A DNA stretch of 64,000 nt. Source: Actinomadura atramentaria DSM 43919 (GTDB lineage Bacteria; Actinomycetota; Actinomycetes; Streptosporangiales; Streptosporangiaceae). Shown in pieces: positions 34,540 through 42,082 of this stretch. Each line of letters begins with the position of its first letter. Within the stretch, counting starts at the first letter, position 1. The notes below the pieces were generated by a model, which searched no databases, was not told the DNA's origin, and saw only the letters and a program-made list of their open reading frames with translations. The position numbers and the translations under genes are program-made. The stretch lies in NCBI RefSeq assembly GCF_000381885.1, contig NZ_KB907210.1, positions 506,104 through 570,103 of the forward strand. The letters run 5' to 3'.

Positions 34540-34943
34540 CCGGCGGCGGGACCGGCCACCAGCCGGACGGTCTCGTCGCCGTCGGCGGCGCCGGGCCGCC
34601 GCTCCACGGCGACCAGGCCGTCGTCGCGCAGCCGCTCGACCGCGTCGGCGACCGCGAGCAGGCCGAGGCCGGTGCCGCGGCAGATCTGGGTGAACGTCTG
34701 GGGTCCGTGGCCGGAGCCGAGCTGCGCCAGCACCCGGCCGCGGGCTGGGTCGGGGTCCTCGGGACGCGGCCGGGAGCCCCCGGACGCGTCGGAGCCGCCC
34801 GTCTCGCCGCCCTCGCCGCGCGCGCCCGGCTCCCCCGGCTCGCCGCGCTCGCCGCGCGCCTTGCCGGACGCGACGCCGTCGCCCCGGCGCCGGGGCGTGT
34901 TGAGGAACGCGCTCCACGGATCAGCCGAATGGTTGTGCCTCAT
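34536..34943 (-). CDS. Small protein with winged-helix-like C-terminus
   Basis: A 135-residue protein. Residues 1-60 are a charged, Gly/Glu/Arg-rich low-complexity region (KARGERGEPGEPGARGEGGE), reminiscent of a collagen-like spacer. Residues 68-130 read RGRVLAQLGSGHGPQTFTQI, then GLGLLAVADAVERLRDDGLVAVERR, which has the length and hydrophobic spacing of a winged-helix domain. ATG 34943 is chosen because CAGGTGACC precedes it; the frame is open 18 codons further without a ribosome site. Translationally coupled to the membrane protein downstream. The function is unknown and the winged-helix call is tentative. Confidence 0.6.
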   Translation of the reverse strand: MRHNHSADPWSAFLNTPRRRGDGVASGKARGERGEPGEPGARGEGGETGGSDASGGSRPRPEDPDPARGRVLAQLGSGHGPQTFTQICRGTGLGLLAVADAVERLRDDGLVAVERRPGAADGDETVRLVAGPAAG

Positions 34944-35074
34944 GGTCACCTGTCCCCTGTCCGACCGGTCCCCGCCATCATCGGCAATTCGACGCATGGA
35001 AGTCCGCTGGCGCTCCCGTTACTTCCCCGTGACGCGAGGGGGTTTTCCGGAAGCCCACGAACCAGTAAATACGA

Positions 35075-36211
35075 TCAGTCCTCCCGATCGCCATCGGCGG
35101 CGGCGGTCTCGCGGCGCTGGGCGTCGGCGGCCACGGAGAAGCCGTCGCCGGACTCGTCCGCGACCCGGTCGTCCGGGGAGCCGTGCGGGCGGTGCGGCGC
35201 GGAGCGGGCCACGATGACGCGGTCGCCGGCGCGCAGCGTCGCGCACTCCGGGGCGTCGTAGGCCAGCGGGCGGCCGTCGCGGACGACCGACAGCACCGGC
35301 TCGGCCAGCTCGCGCGGCGACCGCCCGGCCTCGTCGCGGGTGACGGCGCGCTCCAGCAGGTCCAGGCCGCGGCCGTGCTCCAGCAGGTCCTCGATGACCT
35401 CGCTGACGTGCGGCTGGCTCGTCGACACCCCGAGCAGGCGGCCCGCCGCCTCCGAGGACGTGATGACCCGGTCCGCGCCGCTCTGCCGCAGCAGCGGCGC
35501 GTTCTCGGCCTCGCGGACGGCCGCCTGGATGCCCGCGCGCGGGTTGAGCTGCCGCGCGGTCAGCGTGATCAGCACGGCGGTGTCGTCGCGCGGGGCGGCG
35601 ACGACGATCTCCCGCGCCCGCTCGACCTCGGCGCGGCGCAGCACCGAGCTGCGCGTCGCGTCCCCGACGATGCCGACGAACCCGGCCTCGGCGGCCTCCG
35701 ACACCACGCGCGGGTCCGGGTCCACCACGACGATCCTGGTGTGCGGCTCGCCGCTGTTCAGCAGCGTCCGGATGGCGCTGCGGCCCTTCGTTCCGTAACC
35801 GGCCACCACGATGTGGTCGCGCACCCGGCTCCTCCAGCGGTTCCGGCGCCAGTCGTCGCGGGTGCGCTCCGCCAGGACCTCCAGGGTGGTGCCCACGAGG
35901 ACGATGAGGAACAGCACGCGCACCGGCGTGATGAAGACGATGTTGACGAGCCGCGCCCCCGGCGTGACCGGCGTGATGTCGCCGTAGCCGGTGGTGGAGG
36001 CGGTCACCGTCGCGTAGTAGAAGCAGTCCAGGAAGGACAGGCGGCCGCCGGTCGAGTCCCGGTAGCCGTCGCGGTCGAAGTAGACGGCGGCGACGACGGC
36101 TCCCAGCAGCAGCACCGCGATCCCCACCCGCGTGAGCACGGCCCGCAGGGGCCCGACGCGGGTGGAGGGCAGCAGGACGCGCGTACGGCGCGCGGTTCCC
36201 CCGTTCTCCAC
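35075..36211 (-). CDS. Potassium channel with RCK (TrkA-N/TrkA-C) domains
   Basis: A 378-residue two-helix ion channel. The first membrane helix is RVGIAVLLLGAVVAAVYFD, then the pore loop FYYATVTASTTGYGDITPV with the K+ selectivity filter TTGYGD, then the second helix VFITPVRVLFLIVLVGTTLEV. The cytosolic part has the RCK-N Rossmann fold (HIVVAGYGTKGRSAIRTLL, VVVDPDP, GDATRSSVLRRA) and an RCK-C ligand domain (about 265-345), ending in a charged tail. It probably gates K+ in response to a nucleotide or ion. GTG 36211 is supported by TACCGT (36219-36224) 7 nt upstream, so the mRNA is likely leaderless. Confidence 0.93.
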   Translation of the reverse strand: MENGGTARRTRVLLPSTRVGPLRAVLTRVGIAVLLLGAVVAAVYFDRDGYRDSTGGRLSFLDCFYYATVTASTTGYGDITPVTPGARLVNIVFITPVRVLFLIVLVGTTLEVLAERTRDDWRRNRWRSRVRDHIVVAGYGTKGRSAIRTLLNSGEPHTRIVVVDPDPRVVSEAAEAGFVGIVGDATRSSVLRRAEVERAREIVVAAPRDDTAVLITLTARQLNPRAGIQAAVREAENAPLLRQSGADRVITSSEAAGRLLGVSTSQPHVSEVIEDLLEHGRGLDLLERAVTRDEAGRSPRELAEPVLSVVRDGRPLAYDAPECATLRAGDRVIVARSAPHRPHGSPDDRVADESGDGFSVAADAQRRETAAADGDRED

Positions 36212-36261
36212 GCGCGCAACGGTACTGAACGGGACCGACCGGGCGCGCGGGGCCGCGCCGC

Positions 36262-36290
36262 CCGCGTCCGGCGTGTCGGGCCGGACGCGG
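36262..36290 (-). terminator. Terminator of the F420 reductase gene
   Basis: An 11-bp perfect stem, CCGCGTCCGGC (36262-36272) with 36280-36290, has a 7-nt loop. It starts 10 nt downstream of the npdG stop codon and separates it from the channel gene on the same strand. Confidence 0.75.
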
Positions 36291-36299
36291 CGCTCCGGG

Positions 36300-36992
36300 T
36301 CAGACGTCCGTCACGCGCAGTCCCGCGTGCGCCTTGTACCGGCGGTTGATGGAGATCAGGTTCGCGGTGAACGCCTCGACCTGGTGGGCGTTGTGGAGCC
36401 GACCGCCCCAGATGCCGCGCACGCCCGGGATGCGGGCCGCGAGGGCCTGGACGGTGTCGGTGGCCGCGCGGTCGTCGCCGAGGACCAGGACGTCCAGGTC
36501 GATGGCGTCCACCGCCGGGTCCAGCAGCAGCACCGCCGAGACGTGGTGGAACGCGGCGACGACGCGGCTGTCGGGCAGGATCGCCGCCGCCTGCTGCGCC
36601 GCGCTGCCCTCCTCGACGGGCAGGGCGTACATGCCCTTGCCCTTCTCGAACGCCAGGGGGTTCACGCAGTCGACGACGATCTTGCCGGCGAGTTCGGCGC
36701 GGACGGACTCCAGCGTCGCGCGGTGGCCGTCCCACGGCACCGCGACGACCACCACGTCCGACTCGCGCGCGGCGACGGCGTTCTCGGCCCCGCTCACCGG
36801 CAGGTCCGCGCCGAGGTCGTCGGCGGCCTCCTGCGCCCGGTCCGCCTTGCGCGACCCGATCAGCACGCGGTGCCCGGCGAGCGCGAACCGGCGGGCCAGG
36901 CCCTTGCCCTGGTCGCCGGTGCCGCCGAGGATGCCGATCGTCAGCCCGGTCACGTCGGGCAGGTCGTGGGGGGAGGTGCGCTGCTCAGTCAT
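36300..36992 (-). CDS. npdG: NADPH-dependent F420 reductase
   Basis: Cytosolic hydride transfer enzyme that links NADPH and coenzyme F420; in actinobacteria it mostly makes F420H2. It has 230 residues. The N-terminal dinucleotide fold reads LTIGILGGTGDQGKGLARRFALAGHRVLIGSRKADRA, where GSRK binds the NADPH phosphate. The catalytic and F420-contact part includes VVVAVPWDGH, DCVNPL, VVAAFHHVSAVLL and RLHNAHQVEAFTANLISINRRYK, the last being typical of the family. The ATG at 36992 leaves a 15-residue head before the fold. It stands alone between a terminator and a divergent gene. It can feed F420H2 to luciferase-like enzymes such as the one at 43.9 kb. Confidence 0.93.
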   Translation of the reverse strand: MTEQRTSPHDLPDVTGLTIGILGGTGDQGKGLARRFALAGHRVLIGSRKADRAQEAADDLGADLPVSGAENAVAARESDVVVVAVPWDGHRATLESVRAELAGKIVVDCVNPLAFEKGKGMYALPVEEGSAAQQAAAILPDSRVVAAFHHVSAVLLLDPAVDAIDLDVLVLGDDRAATDTVQALAARIPGVRGIWGGRLHNAHQVEAFTANLISINRRYKAHAGLRVTDV

Positions 36993-37111
36993 GCGGCCGA
37001 GTCTGCCAAACGGCCGTTCTTCCCCGGGCGGGCGGCCCCGCCGTTCACGGGGTACCGGACCGTATCCGCGAACGCCCGGCCGGGCGGGCGGCCGTGCGGC
37101 ACGATGGAGCC

Positions 37112-37699
37112 GTGGACGGGGACCAGGTCATGATGTTGCGCGAGGTGCTGGCGGCCACGGGCTGGCTCGGCCGCACCCGCGAGTTCGGCCGGGCGCTGCG
37201 CGGCAGCGCCCGCACCCCCGGCGGCCTGCTGCTCGTCGGCACCCCGGCCGCCGACCCGTGGCACCTGGCCGCGCACCTGGACGACGAGAGCCGGCTGAAC
37301 TCGCTGCCGGGCCTCGCGCCGGTGCTGGTGCGCTGGTCGCCGCCGCCGGACGCGCCCGCGCACCTGCGCGTCGGGCTGGAGCGGCTGGAGGCGGCGCGGC
37401 GCGGCGAGACGCTGTTCGTCGTCGCCGAGGACGAGGCGCCGGTGCCGCTGCTGGAGCGGGTGGACGACGCGCGGCGCACCGGCGCGACGATCCTGGCGCT
37501 CGACGGCGGCGACCGGGAGCTGGGCGGGCTCGCCCACGAGTCGCTGACCGTCCCGCCGGACCAGGCGCTGCTGTCGTTCGACGGCGCGCAGCACCTGGTG
37601 AGCGCCGCCGCCGCGGAGCCGGCGGCCGGGCGGCGGCCGGGGCTGCGGCACCGGCTGGCGCGGCTGCTGGAGACGGTCAGCGGACCCGTGGTGGACTGA
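37112..37699 (+). CDS. Conserved hypothetical protein, SIS-like fold possible
   Basis: A 195-residue protein of unknown function. Alternating strands and helices are visible: GGLLLVGTPAADPWHLAAHL, APVLVRWSPPPDAPAHLRVG, ETLFVVAEDEAPVPLLERVDDARRTGATILALDGGD and GLAHESLTVPPD. The GATILALxGGDxELGGLAHESLTVP run resembles the strand-turn-helix of SIS sugar-isomerase domains, but no active-site residues can be assigned. It belongs to the small set of hypothetical genes next to map. The start is uncertain: GTG 37094, GTG 37112 and ATG 37130 are all in frame, and 37112 has a purine-rich GGAG before it. The C-terminus GPVVD is followed by two more copies of the PVVD-stop unit. Confidence 0.65.
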   Translation: MDGDQVMMLREVLAATGWLGRTREFGRALRGSARTPGGLLLVGTPAADPWHLAAHLDDESRLNSLPGLAPVLVRWSPPPDAPAHLRVGLERLEAARRGETLFVVAEDEAPVPLLERVDDARRTGATILALDGGDRELGGLAHESLTVPPDQALLSFDGAQHLVSAAAAEPAAGRRPGLRHRLARLLETVSGPVVD

Positions 37700-37729
37700 C
37701 CCGTGGTCGACTAGCCCGTGGTGGATTAG
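37685..37729 (+). repeat. Triple 15-bp direct repeat, each with an in-frame stop
   Basis: The last codons of the gene at 37112, CCC-GTG-GTG-GAC-TGA, are repeated twice in the same frame as CCC-GTG-GTC-GAC-TAG and CCC-GTG-GTG-GAT-TAG. Each unit would encode PVVD and stop, so the frame ends in three tandem stops. Confidence 0.8.
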
Positions 37730-37733
37730 CCGA

Positions 37734-37910
37734 CTAGTCGTCGTCCTGGCCGTCCCAGGTCTCGTTGCGCTGCCGGGCGCGCTCCAGCGCCCCCGCCGCC
37801 TCGGCCTCGGTCCGGTACGGGCCCATCCGGTCCTTGTCCGGGCACCCGGCGCCGTGCTCGACCTTCCCGTGCCGCAGGCAGAACCACCAGTCGCCGTCGT
37901 CGTCGCTCAT
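37734..37910 (-). CDS. Small conserved actinobacterial protein
   Basis: A 58-residue acidic protein: MSDDDGDWWFCLRHGKVEHG, then AGCPDKDRMGPYRTEAEAAGALERARQRNETW. Two cysteines and two histidines (FCLRHG, EHGAGC) could bind a metal. This type of small protein, with its W-(F/Y)-C-L-x-H-x-x-V-E start and GPY-x-T-x-x-E-A-x-x-A-L-x-x-A ending, is widespread in actinobacteria, often next to map as here. No function is known to me. ATG 37910 is chosen because GAGGAG sits 7 nt upstream; the longer frame begins in the map promoter region. Confidence 0.72.
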   Translation of the reverse strand: MSDDDGDWWFCLRHGKVEHGAGCPDKDRMGPYRTEAEAAGALERARQRNETWDGQDDD

Positions 37911-37966
37911 CCGCTCGCTCCTCACGGTCATGCGGGCACCCCCATTCGTGCCCGGTCCACGCTGAC

Positions 37967-37972
37967 TACACT
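37967..37972 (+). promoter_or_regulatory. -10 box of map
   Basis: TACACT ends 8 nt before the ATG of map, with TTCGTG (37945-37950) 16 nt upstream as a possible -35. Probably a leaderless or near-leaderless transcript. Confidence 0.5.
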
Positions 37973-37980
37973 CCAGAAGC

Positions 37981-38832
37981 ATGACGACGCACCTCCTCCG
38001 GCCCGGCCGTGTCTCCCCCCTGCGGAAGGTCCCGGCGCACATCCCGCGCCCGGAGTACGTCGGAAAGAAGCGTCCCAAGACCGGCGAGCCGGACGTCAAG
38101 CCGCCGGAGATGGTCGAGCGGATGCGCGTCGCGGGGCGCATCGCGGCGCAGGCGCTGCAGGAGGTGGGCCGCCACGTCCGGCCCGGCGTCACGACGGACG
38201 AGCTGGACGTCGTCGGCCACGAGTTCCTGGCGGCGCGGGGCGCCTACCCGTCCACGCTCGGGTACCGGGGGTTCCCCAAGTCGCTCTGCACGTCGGTGAA
38301 CGAGGTCATCTGCCACGGCATCCCCGACGACACCGTGCTGCGCGACGGCGACATCGTCAACGTCGACATCACGGCGTTCATCGACGGCGTCCACGGCGAC
38401 ACCAACGCCACGTTCCTGTGCGGCGACGTGGACGAGGAGTCGCGGCTGCTCGTGGAGCGCACCCACGAGGCGATGATGCGCGGCATCCGCGCCGCGCGGC
38501 CCGGCCGGGCGCTGAACGTGATCGGCCGCGTCATCGAGTCCTACGCCAAGCGGTTCGGGTACGGCGTCGTGCGCGACTTCACCGGCCACGGCATCGGGAC
38601 GACGTTCCACTCCGGCCTCGTCGTGCCGCACTACGACGACCCGCGCGCGACGCAGGTCATCCAGGCGGGCATGACGTTCACGGTGGAGCCGATGCTGACG
38701 CTCGGCACGTTCGACTACGACATGTGGGACGACGGGTGGACCGTCGTCACCAAGGACCGCAGGCGCACCGCCCAGTTCGAGCACACCATCCTCGTGACCG
38801 AAAGCGGACACGAGATCCTGACGTCGCCCTGA
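37981..38832 (+). CDS. map: Methionine aminopeptidase, type I
   Basis: Removes the initiator methionine from nascent proteins. It has 283 residues, including a roughly 45-residue N-terminal extension with the Pro-rich [19 protein letters not shown], the type Ic linker seen in actinobacterial MetAPs. The five metal ligands are visible: Asp in [12 protein letters not shown] and in GDTNATF, His in [11 protein letters not shown], Glu in TVEPMLT and Glu in [15 protein letters not shown] carries the active-site His. The ATG at 37981 follows a -10 box. The downstream gene begins 53 nt later. Confidence 0.96.
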   Translation: MTTHLLRPGRVSPLRKVPAHIPRPEYVGKKRPKTGEPDVKPPEMVERMRVAGRIAAQALQEVGRHVRPGVTTDELDVVGHEFLAARGAYPSTLGYRGFPKSLCTSVNEVICHGIPDDTVLRDGDIVNVDITAFIDGVHGDTNATFLCGDVDEESRLLVERTHEAMMRGIRAARPGRALNVIGRVIESYAKRFGYGVVRDFTGHGIGTTFHSGLVVPHYDDPRATQVIQAGMTFTVEPMLTLGTFDYDMWDDGWTVVTKDRRRTAQFEHTILVTESGHEILTSP

Positions 38833-38885
38833 CGCCGGCGGGCACGAGCGGCAGGACCCACGTCCCCGTCCGGGAGGGCAGCGCG

Positions 38886-39554
38886 ATGAACGCTCCGGAG
38901 CCGTACGAGCGGTACGAGCCGCGGGTCCCCTCCGACAGCATGCCGGAGTGGCGCGCGGCGCTCAGCGTGACGTGGGCGGCGCTGCCGTTCCTGTCGCTCG
39001 GCTACCTGACGCCGGTGACGTTCACGGCGGCGTTCGTCTGGCGGCGCTCGCGGCATCTGATGGTGTCGGCGGCGGTGTACTGGGGGCTGTTCGCGCTGGC
39101 CGTGCTGGCGGGGTTCGGGCTCGGGCCGGTGATGTTCCTGCTGTCGGTGGGCGGCTGCGCGCACGCGTTCCTGATCCGGCGGCAGGTGTTCGACCCGCAC
39201 GGGCTGTCGGGCGTCGGCAACGAGGCCGTGGTGGAGCGGGTGCGGCGGCAGCGGGTGCTGCGCGACAAGGCGCGGGAGCTGGCGGCGGGCGACCCCCGGC
39301 TGGCGCGCGAGCTGCGGATCGGCCGCCCGGACCTCCCCCGGCAGTACAAGGACGGCGGGCTGGTGGACGTCAACCACGCGCCGCGCGAGGCGCTGACGCT
39401 GCTGCCGGGCGTCTCCGCCGACCTCGCGGACCGGATCATCCGGGTGCGGGAGGAGACGGGCGGGTTCGTCTCGGCGGAGGAGCTGGCGGCGGTGGCGGGG
39501 CTGCCCGCGACGCTCACCGAGGATCTGGCCGAGTACGCGGTGTTCCTGCGCTGA
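38886..39554 (+). CDS. Membrane protein with ComEA-like helix-hairpin-helix domain
   Basis: A 222-residue protein. Residues 20-100 contain three hydrophobic segments (ALSVTWAALPFLSLGYLTPVTFTAAFVW; LMVSAAVYWGLFALAVLAGFGLG; GPVMFLLSVGGCAHAFLI). A basic linker with RVRRQRVLRDKARELAAGDP follows. The last 65 residues are a ComEA-type helix-hairpin-helix: VDVNHAPREALTLLPGVSADLADRIIRVREETGGFVSAEEL. In ComEA this motif binds DNA, but in many membrane-anchored relatives the role is unknown. The HhH being cytosolic would argue against DNA uptake. GGGAGG precedes the ATG at 38886. No other competence gene is nearby. Confidence 0.8.
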   Translation: MNAPEPYERYEPRVPSDSMPEWRAALSVTWAALPFLSLGYLTPVTFTAAFVWRRSRHLMVSAAVYWGLFALAVLAGFGLGPVMFLLSVGGCAHAFLIRRQVFDPHGLSGVGNEAVVERVRRQRVLRDKARELAAGDPRLARELRIGRPDLPRQYKDGGLVDVNHAPREALTLLPGVSADLADRIIRVREETGGFVSAEELAAVAGLPATLTEDLAEYAVFLR

Positions 39555-39586
39555 GTGGCGGGCCGCCCGGCGGGTAGGCGGCGGTC

Positions 39587-40630
39587 ATGGCAGCCGAGAA
39601 GCGGGCGGCGGACCGGGCGGGCGGCGACCGGCTCGCGGAGTACCGCCGCCGCCGCGATCCGGGGCGCACGCCCGAGCCCGTCCCGGCGGACGCGCCGCTC
39701 CCCCACGACGCGGACGACACGTTCGTGGTCCAGGAGCACCACGCGCGCAGCCTGCACTGGGATTTGCGGCTGGAGCGCGGCGGGGTGCTGGTGTCGTGGG
39801 CGGTGCCCAAGGGCGTCCCGGACGATCCGCGCGAGAACCGGCTGGCCGTCCACACCGAGGACCACCCGCTGGAGTACGCGTCCTTCGAGGGCGAGATCCC
39901 GGCGGGCGAGTACGGCGCGGGCCGGGCGATCCTGTGGGACCGGGGGACGTACGAGACGGAGAAGTGGACCGACCGCGAGGTCAAGGTCGTCTTCCACGGC
40001 ACCCGCGTGACGGGCCGCTACGTGCTGTTCCGCACGCGCGGCGACGACTGGATGATCCACCGGACGGACCCGCCCGCCGACCCGGACGCGGAGCCGCCGC
40101 CGGAGGGCCTGCGCCCGATGCGCGCGCAGCGCCGGGCGCGGCTGCCGCGCGACGAGGACGCGTGGGGTTTCGAGTTCGCGTGGGGCGGGCGGCGGCTGCT
40201 GGCCCGCGTCACCGGGGGCCGGGCGCGGTTCACCGGCGCGGACGGCCGCCCGGCGAAGGCCCCGGCGGGGCTCGGCACGGCGCTGGGCGGGGCGCTCGGG
40301 GCGCGGCCCGCGCTGCTGGACGGCGAGGTCGCGCGGGTCGCGGGCGACGAGGTGTACCTGGTCTTCGACGTGCCGCACCTGGACGGCCGTCCGCTGCTGG
40401 ACGTCCCGTACCGGGAGCGCCGGGCGCGGCTGGACGCGCTCGGCCTCGACGGCCCCGGCTTCCGGACCGCCCCCTGGTTCCCGGGCGACGAGAACTCGGG
40501 CGGGGCGGTCCGGGACGCGGCGGAGCGCGAGGGCCTGGCGGGCATCGTCGCGAAGCGGCTGGCCTCGCCGTACCGGCCGGGCGCGGAGTCGGCGGACTGG
40601 CGGTGGCTGCCGGTCAGTACGCGACGGTGA
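39587..40630 (+). CDS. LigD-type 3'-phosphoesterase fused to a degenerate DNA ligase domain
   Basis: A 347-residue protein related to the bacterial NHEJ enzyme LigD. Residues 40-160 are the phosphoesterase domain: FVVQEHHARSLHWDLRLE with His52, Arg54, His57, Asp59 and Arg61 in the usual places, then SFEGEIPAGEYGAG and WMIHR. Residues 185-347 follow the ligase adenylation fold, but motif I is EFAWGGRR instead of ExKxDGxR, so the AMP-accepting Lys and its Asp are missing. Motif III (LLDGEV) and motif IV (GIVAKR) remain; motif V ends WRWLPV without its Lys. It should trim 3' ends but cannot ligate. No Ku or polymerase gene is adjacent. It starts 32 nt after the HhH gene. Confidence 0.85.
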   Translation: MAAEKRAADRAGGDRLAEYRRRRDPGRTPEPVPADAPLPHDADDTFVVQEHHARSLHWDLRLERGGVLVSWAVPKGVPDDPRENRLAVHTEDHPLEYASFEGEIPAGEYGAGRAILWDRGTYETEKWTDREVKVVFHGTRVTGRYVLFRTRGDDWMIHRTDPPADPDAEPPPEGLRPMRAQRRARLPRDEDAWGFEFAWGGRRLLARVTGGRARFTGADGRPAKAPAGLGTALGGALGARPALLDGEVARVAGDEVYLVFDVPHLDGRPLLDVPYRERRARLDALGLDGPGFRTAPWFPGDENSGGAVRDAAEREGLAGIVAKRLASPYRPGAESADWRWLPVSTRR

Positions 40631-41234
40631 TGCGTCCGACGGCCCGGCCGGTCTCCAGCTCGTCGACGAGCGCGAGGGCGTAGTCCTCGGCGGAGATGAA
40701 GCTGCGGTCCTCGGCGTCGCGGAGCAGGGCGTCGCCGCCGCGCCGGTAGTGGCCGGTCCGCTCGCCGGGCGCGATGACCTGGGCGGGCGAGATGTAGGTC
40801 CAGGCGAGGTCGTCGGCGTCGGCGCGCAGGAGGTCGAGCAGGTCGGCCTGGGCCAGGGACTCGGCCTTGTACTCGTCGGGGAAGTCGGGCTCGTCCACGT
40901 GGCGGAGGCCGGGCGCGACCTCCAGGCTGCCCGCCCCGCCGACGACGACGAGCCGGGACACGCCCGCCGCGCGCACGCCCGCGAGCACCGCGCGGCCCGC
41001 GGCGAGCAGCGCGGGGGCGGGCGGGGTGCCGTCGCGGGGCGGCGAGATCGCCAGGACGACGGCGTCGCGGCCCGCGGCGAGCGCCGCGACGCGGTCGGCG
41101 TCGGCGGCGTCCAGGCGCGCGGTGCCGGCCGCGCCGCTCCGGGTCGTTCCGGTGACTTCGTGGCCGCGCGCGCGGGCCTCGGCGGCGACGCGGGAGCCGA
41201 TCATCCCGGTCGCGCCGATCAGCAGGATCTTCAT
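40614..41234 (-). CDS. NAD(P)-dependent epimerase-like/NmrA-type oxidoreductase
   Basis: A 206-residue atypical short-chain dehydrogenase (NmrA/YwnB type). It opens with MKILLIGATGMIGSRVAAEARARGHEVTGTTR, the NAD(P)-binding GxTGxxG motif. RLVVVGGAGSLEV and WTYISPAQVIAPGERTGHY follow in the usual order. There is no Tyr-x3-Lys pair of classic dehydrogenases, as is normal for this subgroup, so it may bind cofactor as a sensor or reduce a quinone-like compound. TAACGT (41242-41247) lies 7 nt before the ATG, indicating a leaderless mRNA. The 3' end overlaps the LigD-like gene by 17 bp. Confidence 0.85.
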   Translation of the reverse strand: MKILLIGATGMIGSRVAAEARARGHEVTGTTRSGAAGTARLDAADADRVAALAAGRDAVVLAISPPRDGTPPAPALLAAGRAVLAGVRAAGVSRLVVVGGAGSLEVAPGLRHVDEPDFPDEYKAESLAQADLLDLLRADADDLAWTYISPAQVIAPGERTGHYRRGGDALLRDAEDRSFISAEDYALALVDELETGRAVGRITVAY

Positions 41235-41362
41235 GGTCCCGACGTTATCCGCCGGTCCCGCCGGGATGATCGGCGGCCGGTTCCGGCGCGCCGCCCGTTA
41301 TTGATCATTTGGACGGGTTAGAGTCCGGCGAGGCGTCCGGGCGAAAGCGGTGAACGACACAG

Positions 41363-42079
41363 ATGATGGGCAAGACGCACGCGCTCAGCGGCGCACTGGC
41401 GTGGCTGGCCGCCGCGCCGCTGCTGACGAACGAGGACCTGCTCGGCAAGTACGCCGTGGACCTGTCGGCCAAGCAGCTCCTCGCGGGCGCGGTGGTGTGC
41501 GCCGGGGCCGGGCTCCTGCCCGACATCGACCACCACAACGGGCGGATCGCCAACACCTACGGGCCGATCACCAAGGTGTTCTGCAAGTGGGTCGGCAAGA
41601 TCAGCGGCGGGCACCGGCACGCGACGCACTCGATCCTGTTCGCGGCGCTGATGGGCGTCGCGATGCACCTGCTCGCCGTGCATTTCGTGTACGGGTGGTG
41701 GGCGGCGCTGTTCGTCATCGTCGGGTTCGGGCTGCGCGGGATCGGGCTGGACTTCGAGGGCAAGGAGCCGCAGTCGGCCATCGCCGACTGCGTCCTCGCG
41801 GGCGTCGCGGTGTACCTGATGCACGGCCTCGACATGAGCTTCGCCGGGTACGCGGTCACGCTCGGGTGCCTCGCGCACGTCGCCGGGGACTGCCTGACGC
41901 CCAAGGGCTGCCCGGTGCTGTGGCCGATCCCGTGGCGGATCGACGTCCCGCTCGTCCCGAAGACGGACGGGAAGGTCGAGCGCTGGGTCGTCGCGCCGGT
42001 CCTCCTGCTCGGCGTGGCGATCCTGGCGATGCGGTCGGTGCTCGGGGACCTCGGCGCGCGCTGGCTGACGCGCGGCTGA
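41363..42079 (+). CDS. DUF457/YdjM-like membrane-bound metal-dependent hydrolase
   Basis: A 238-residue membrane protein. It begins MMGKTHALSGALAW and contains GLLPDIDHHNGRIA, GGHRHATHSILFA and HVAGDCLTPKGCPVLWP. These His/Asp clusters (THxxxG, DIDH, HRxxTHS and HxxxD) are the metal-binding signature of the YdjM/DUF457 family. About six helices carry them. E. coli YdjM is induced in the SOS response, but the substrate of the family is unknown. A TAGAGT box at 41319-41324 is a candidate -10. The stop is 3 nt from the stop of the convergent gene. Confidence 0.88.
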   Translation: MMGKTHALSGALAWLAAAPLLTNEDLLGKYAVDLSAKQLLAGAVVCAGAGLLPDIDHHNGRIANTYGPITKVFCKWVGKISGGHRHATHSILFAALMGVAMHLLAVHFVYGWWAALFVIVGFGLRGIGLDFEGKEPQSAIADCVLAGVAVYLMHGLDMSFAGYAVTLGCLAHVAGDCLTPKGCPVLWPIPWRIDVPLVPKTDGKVERWVVAPVLLLGVAILAMRSVLGDLGARWLTRG

Positions 42080-42082
42080 CGG

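Noticed and set aside
26929..41316. The word ATCATTTGGACGG occurring near 26930 and again near 41304
   Set aside because: A single 13-bp match between two promoter regions with no wider similarity is not enough to call a shared site.
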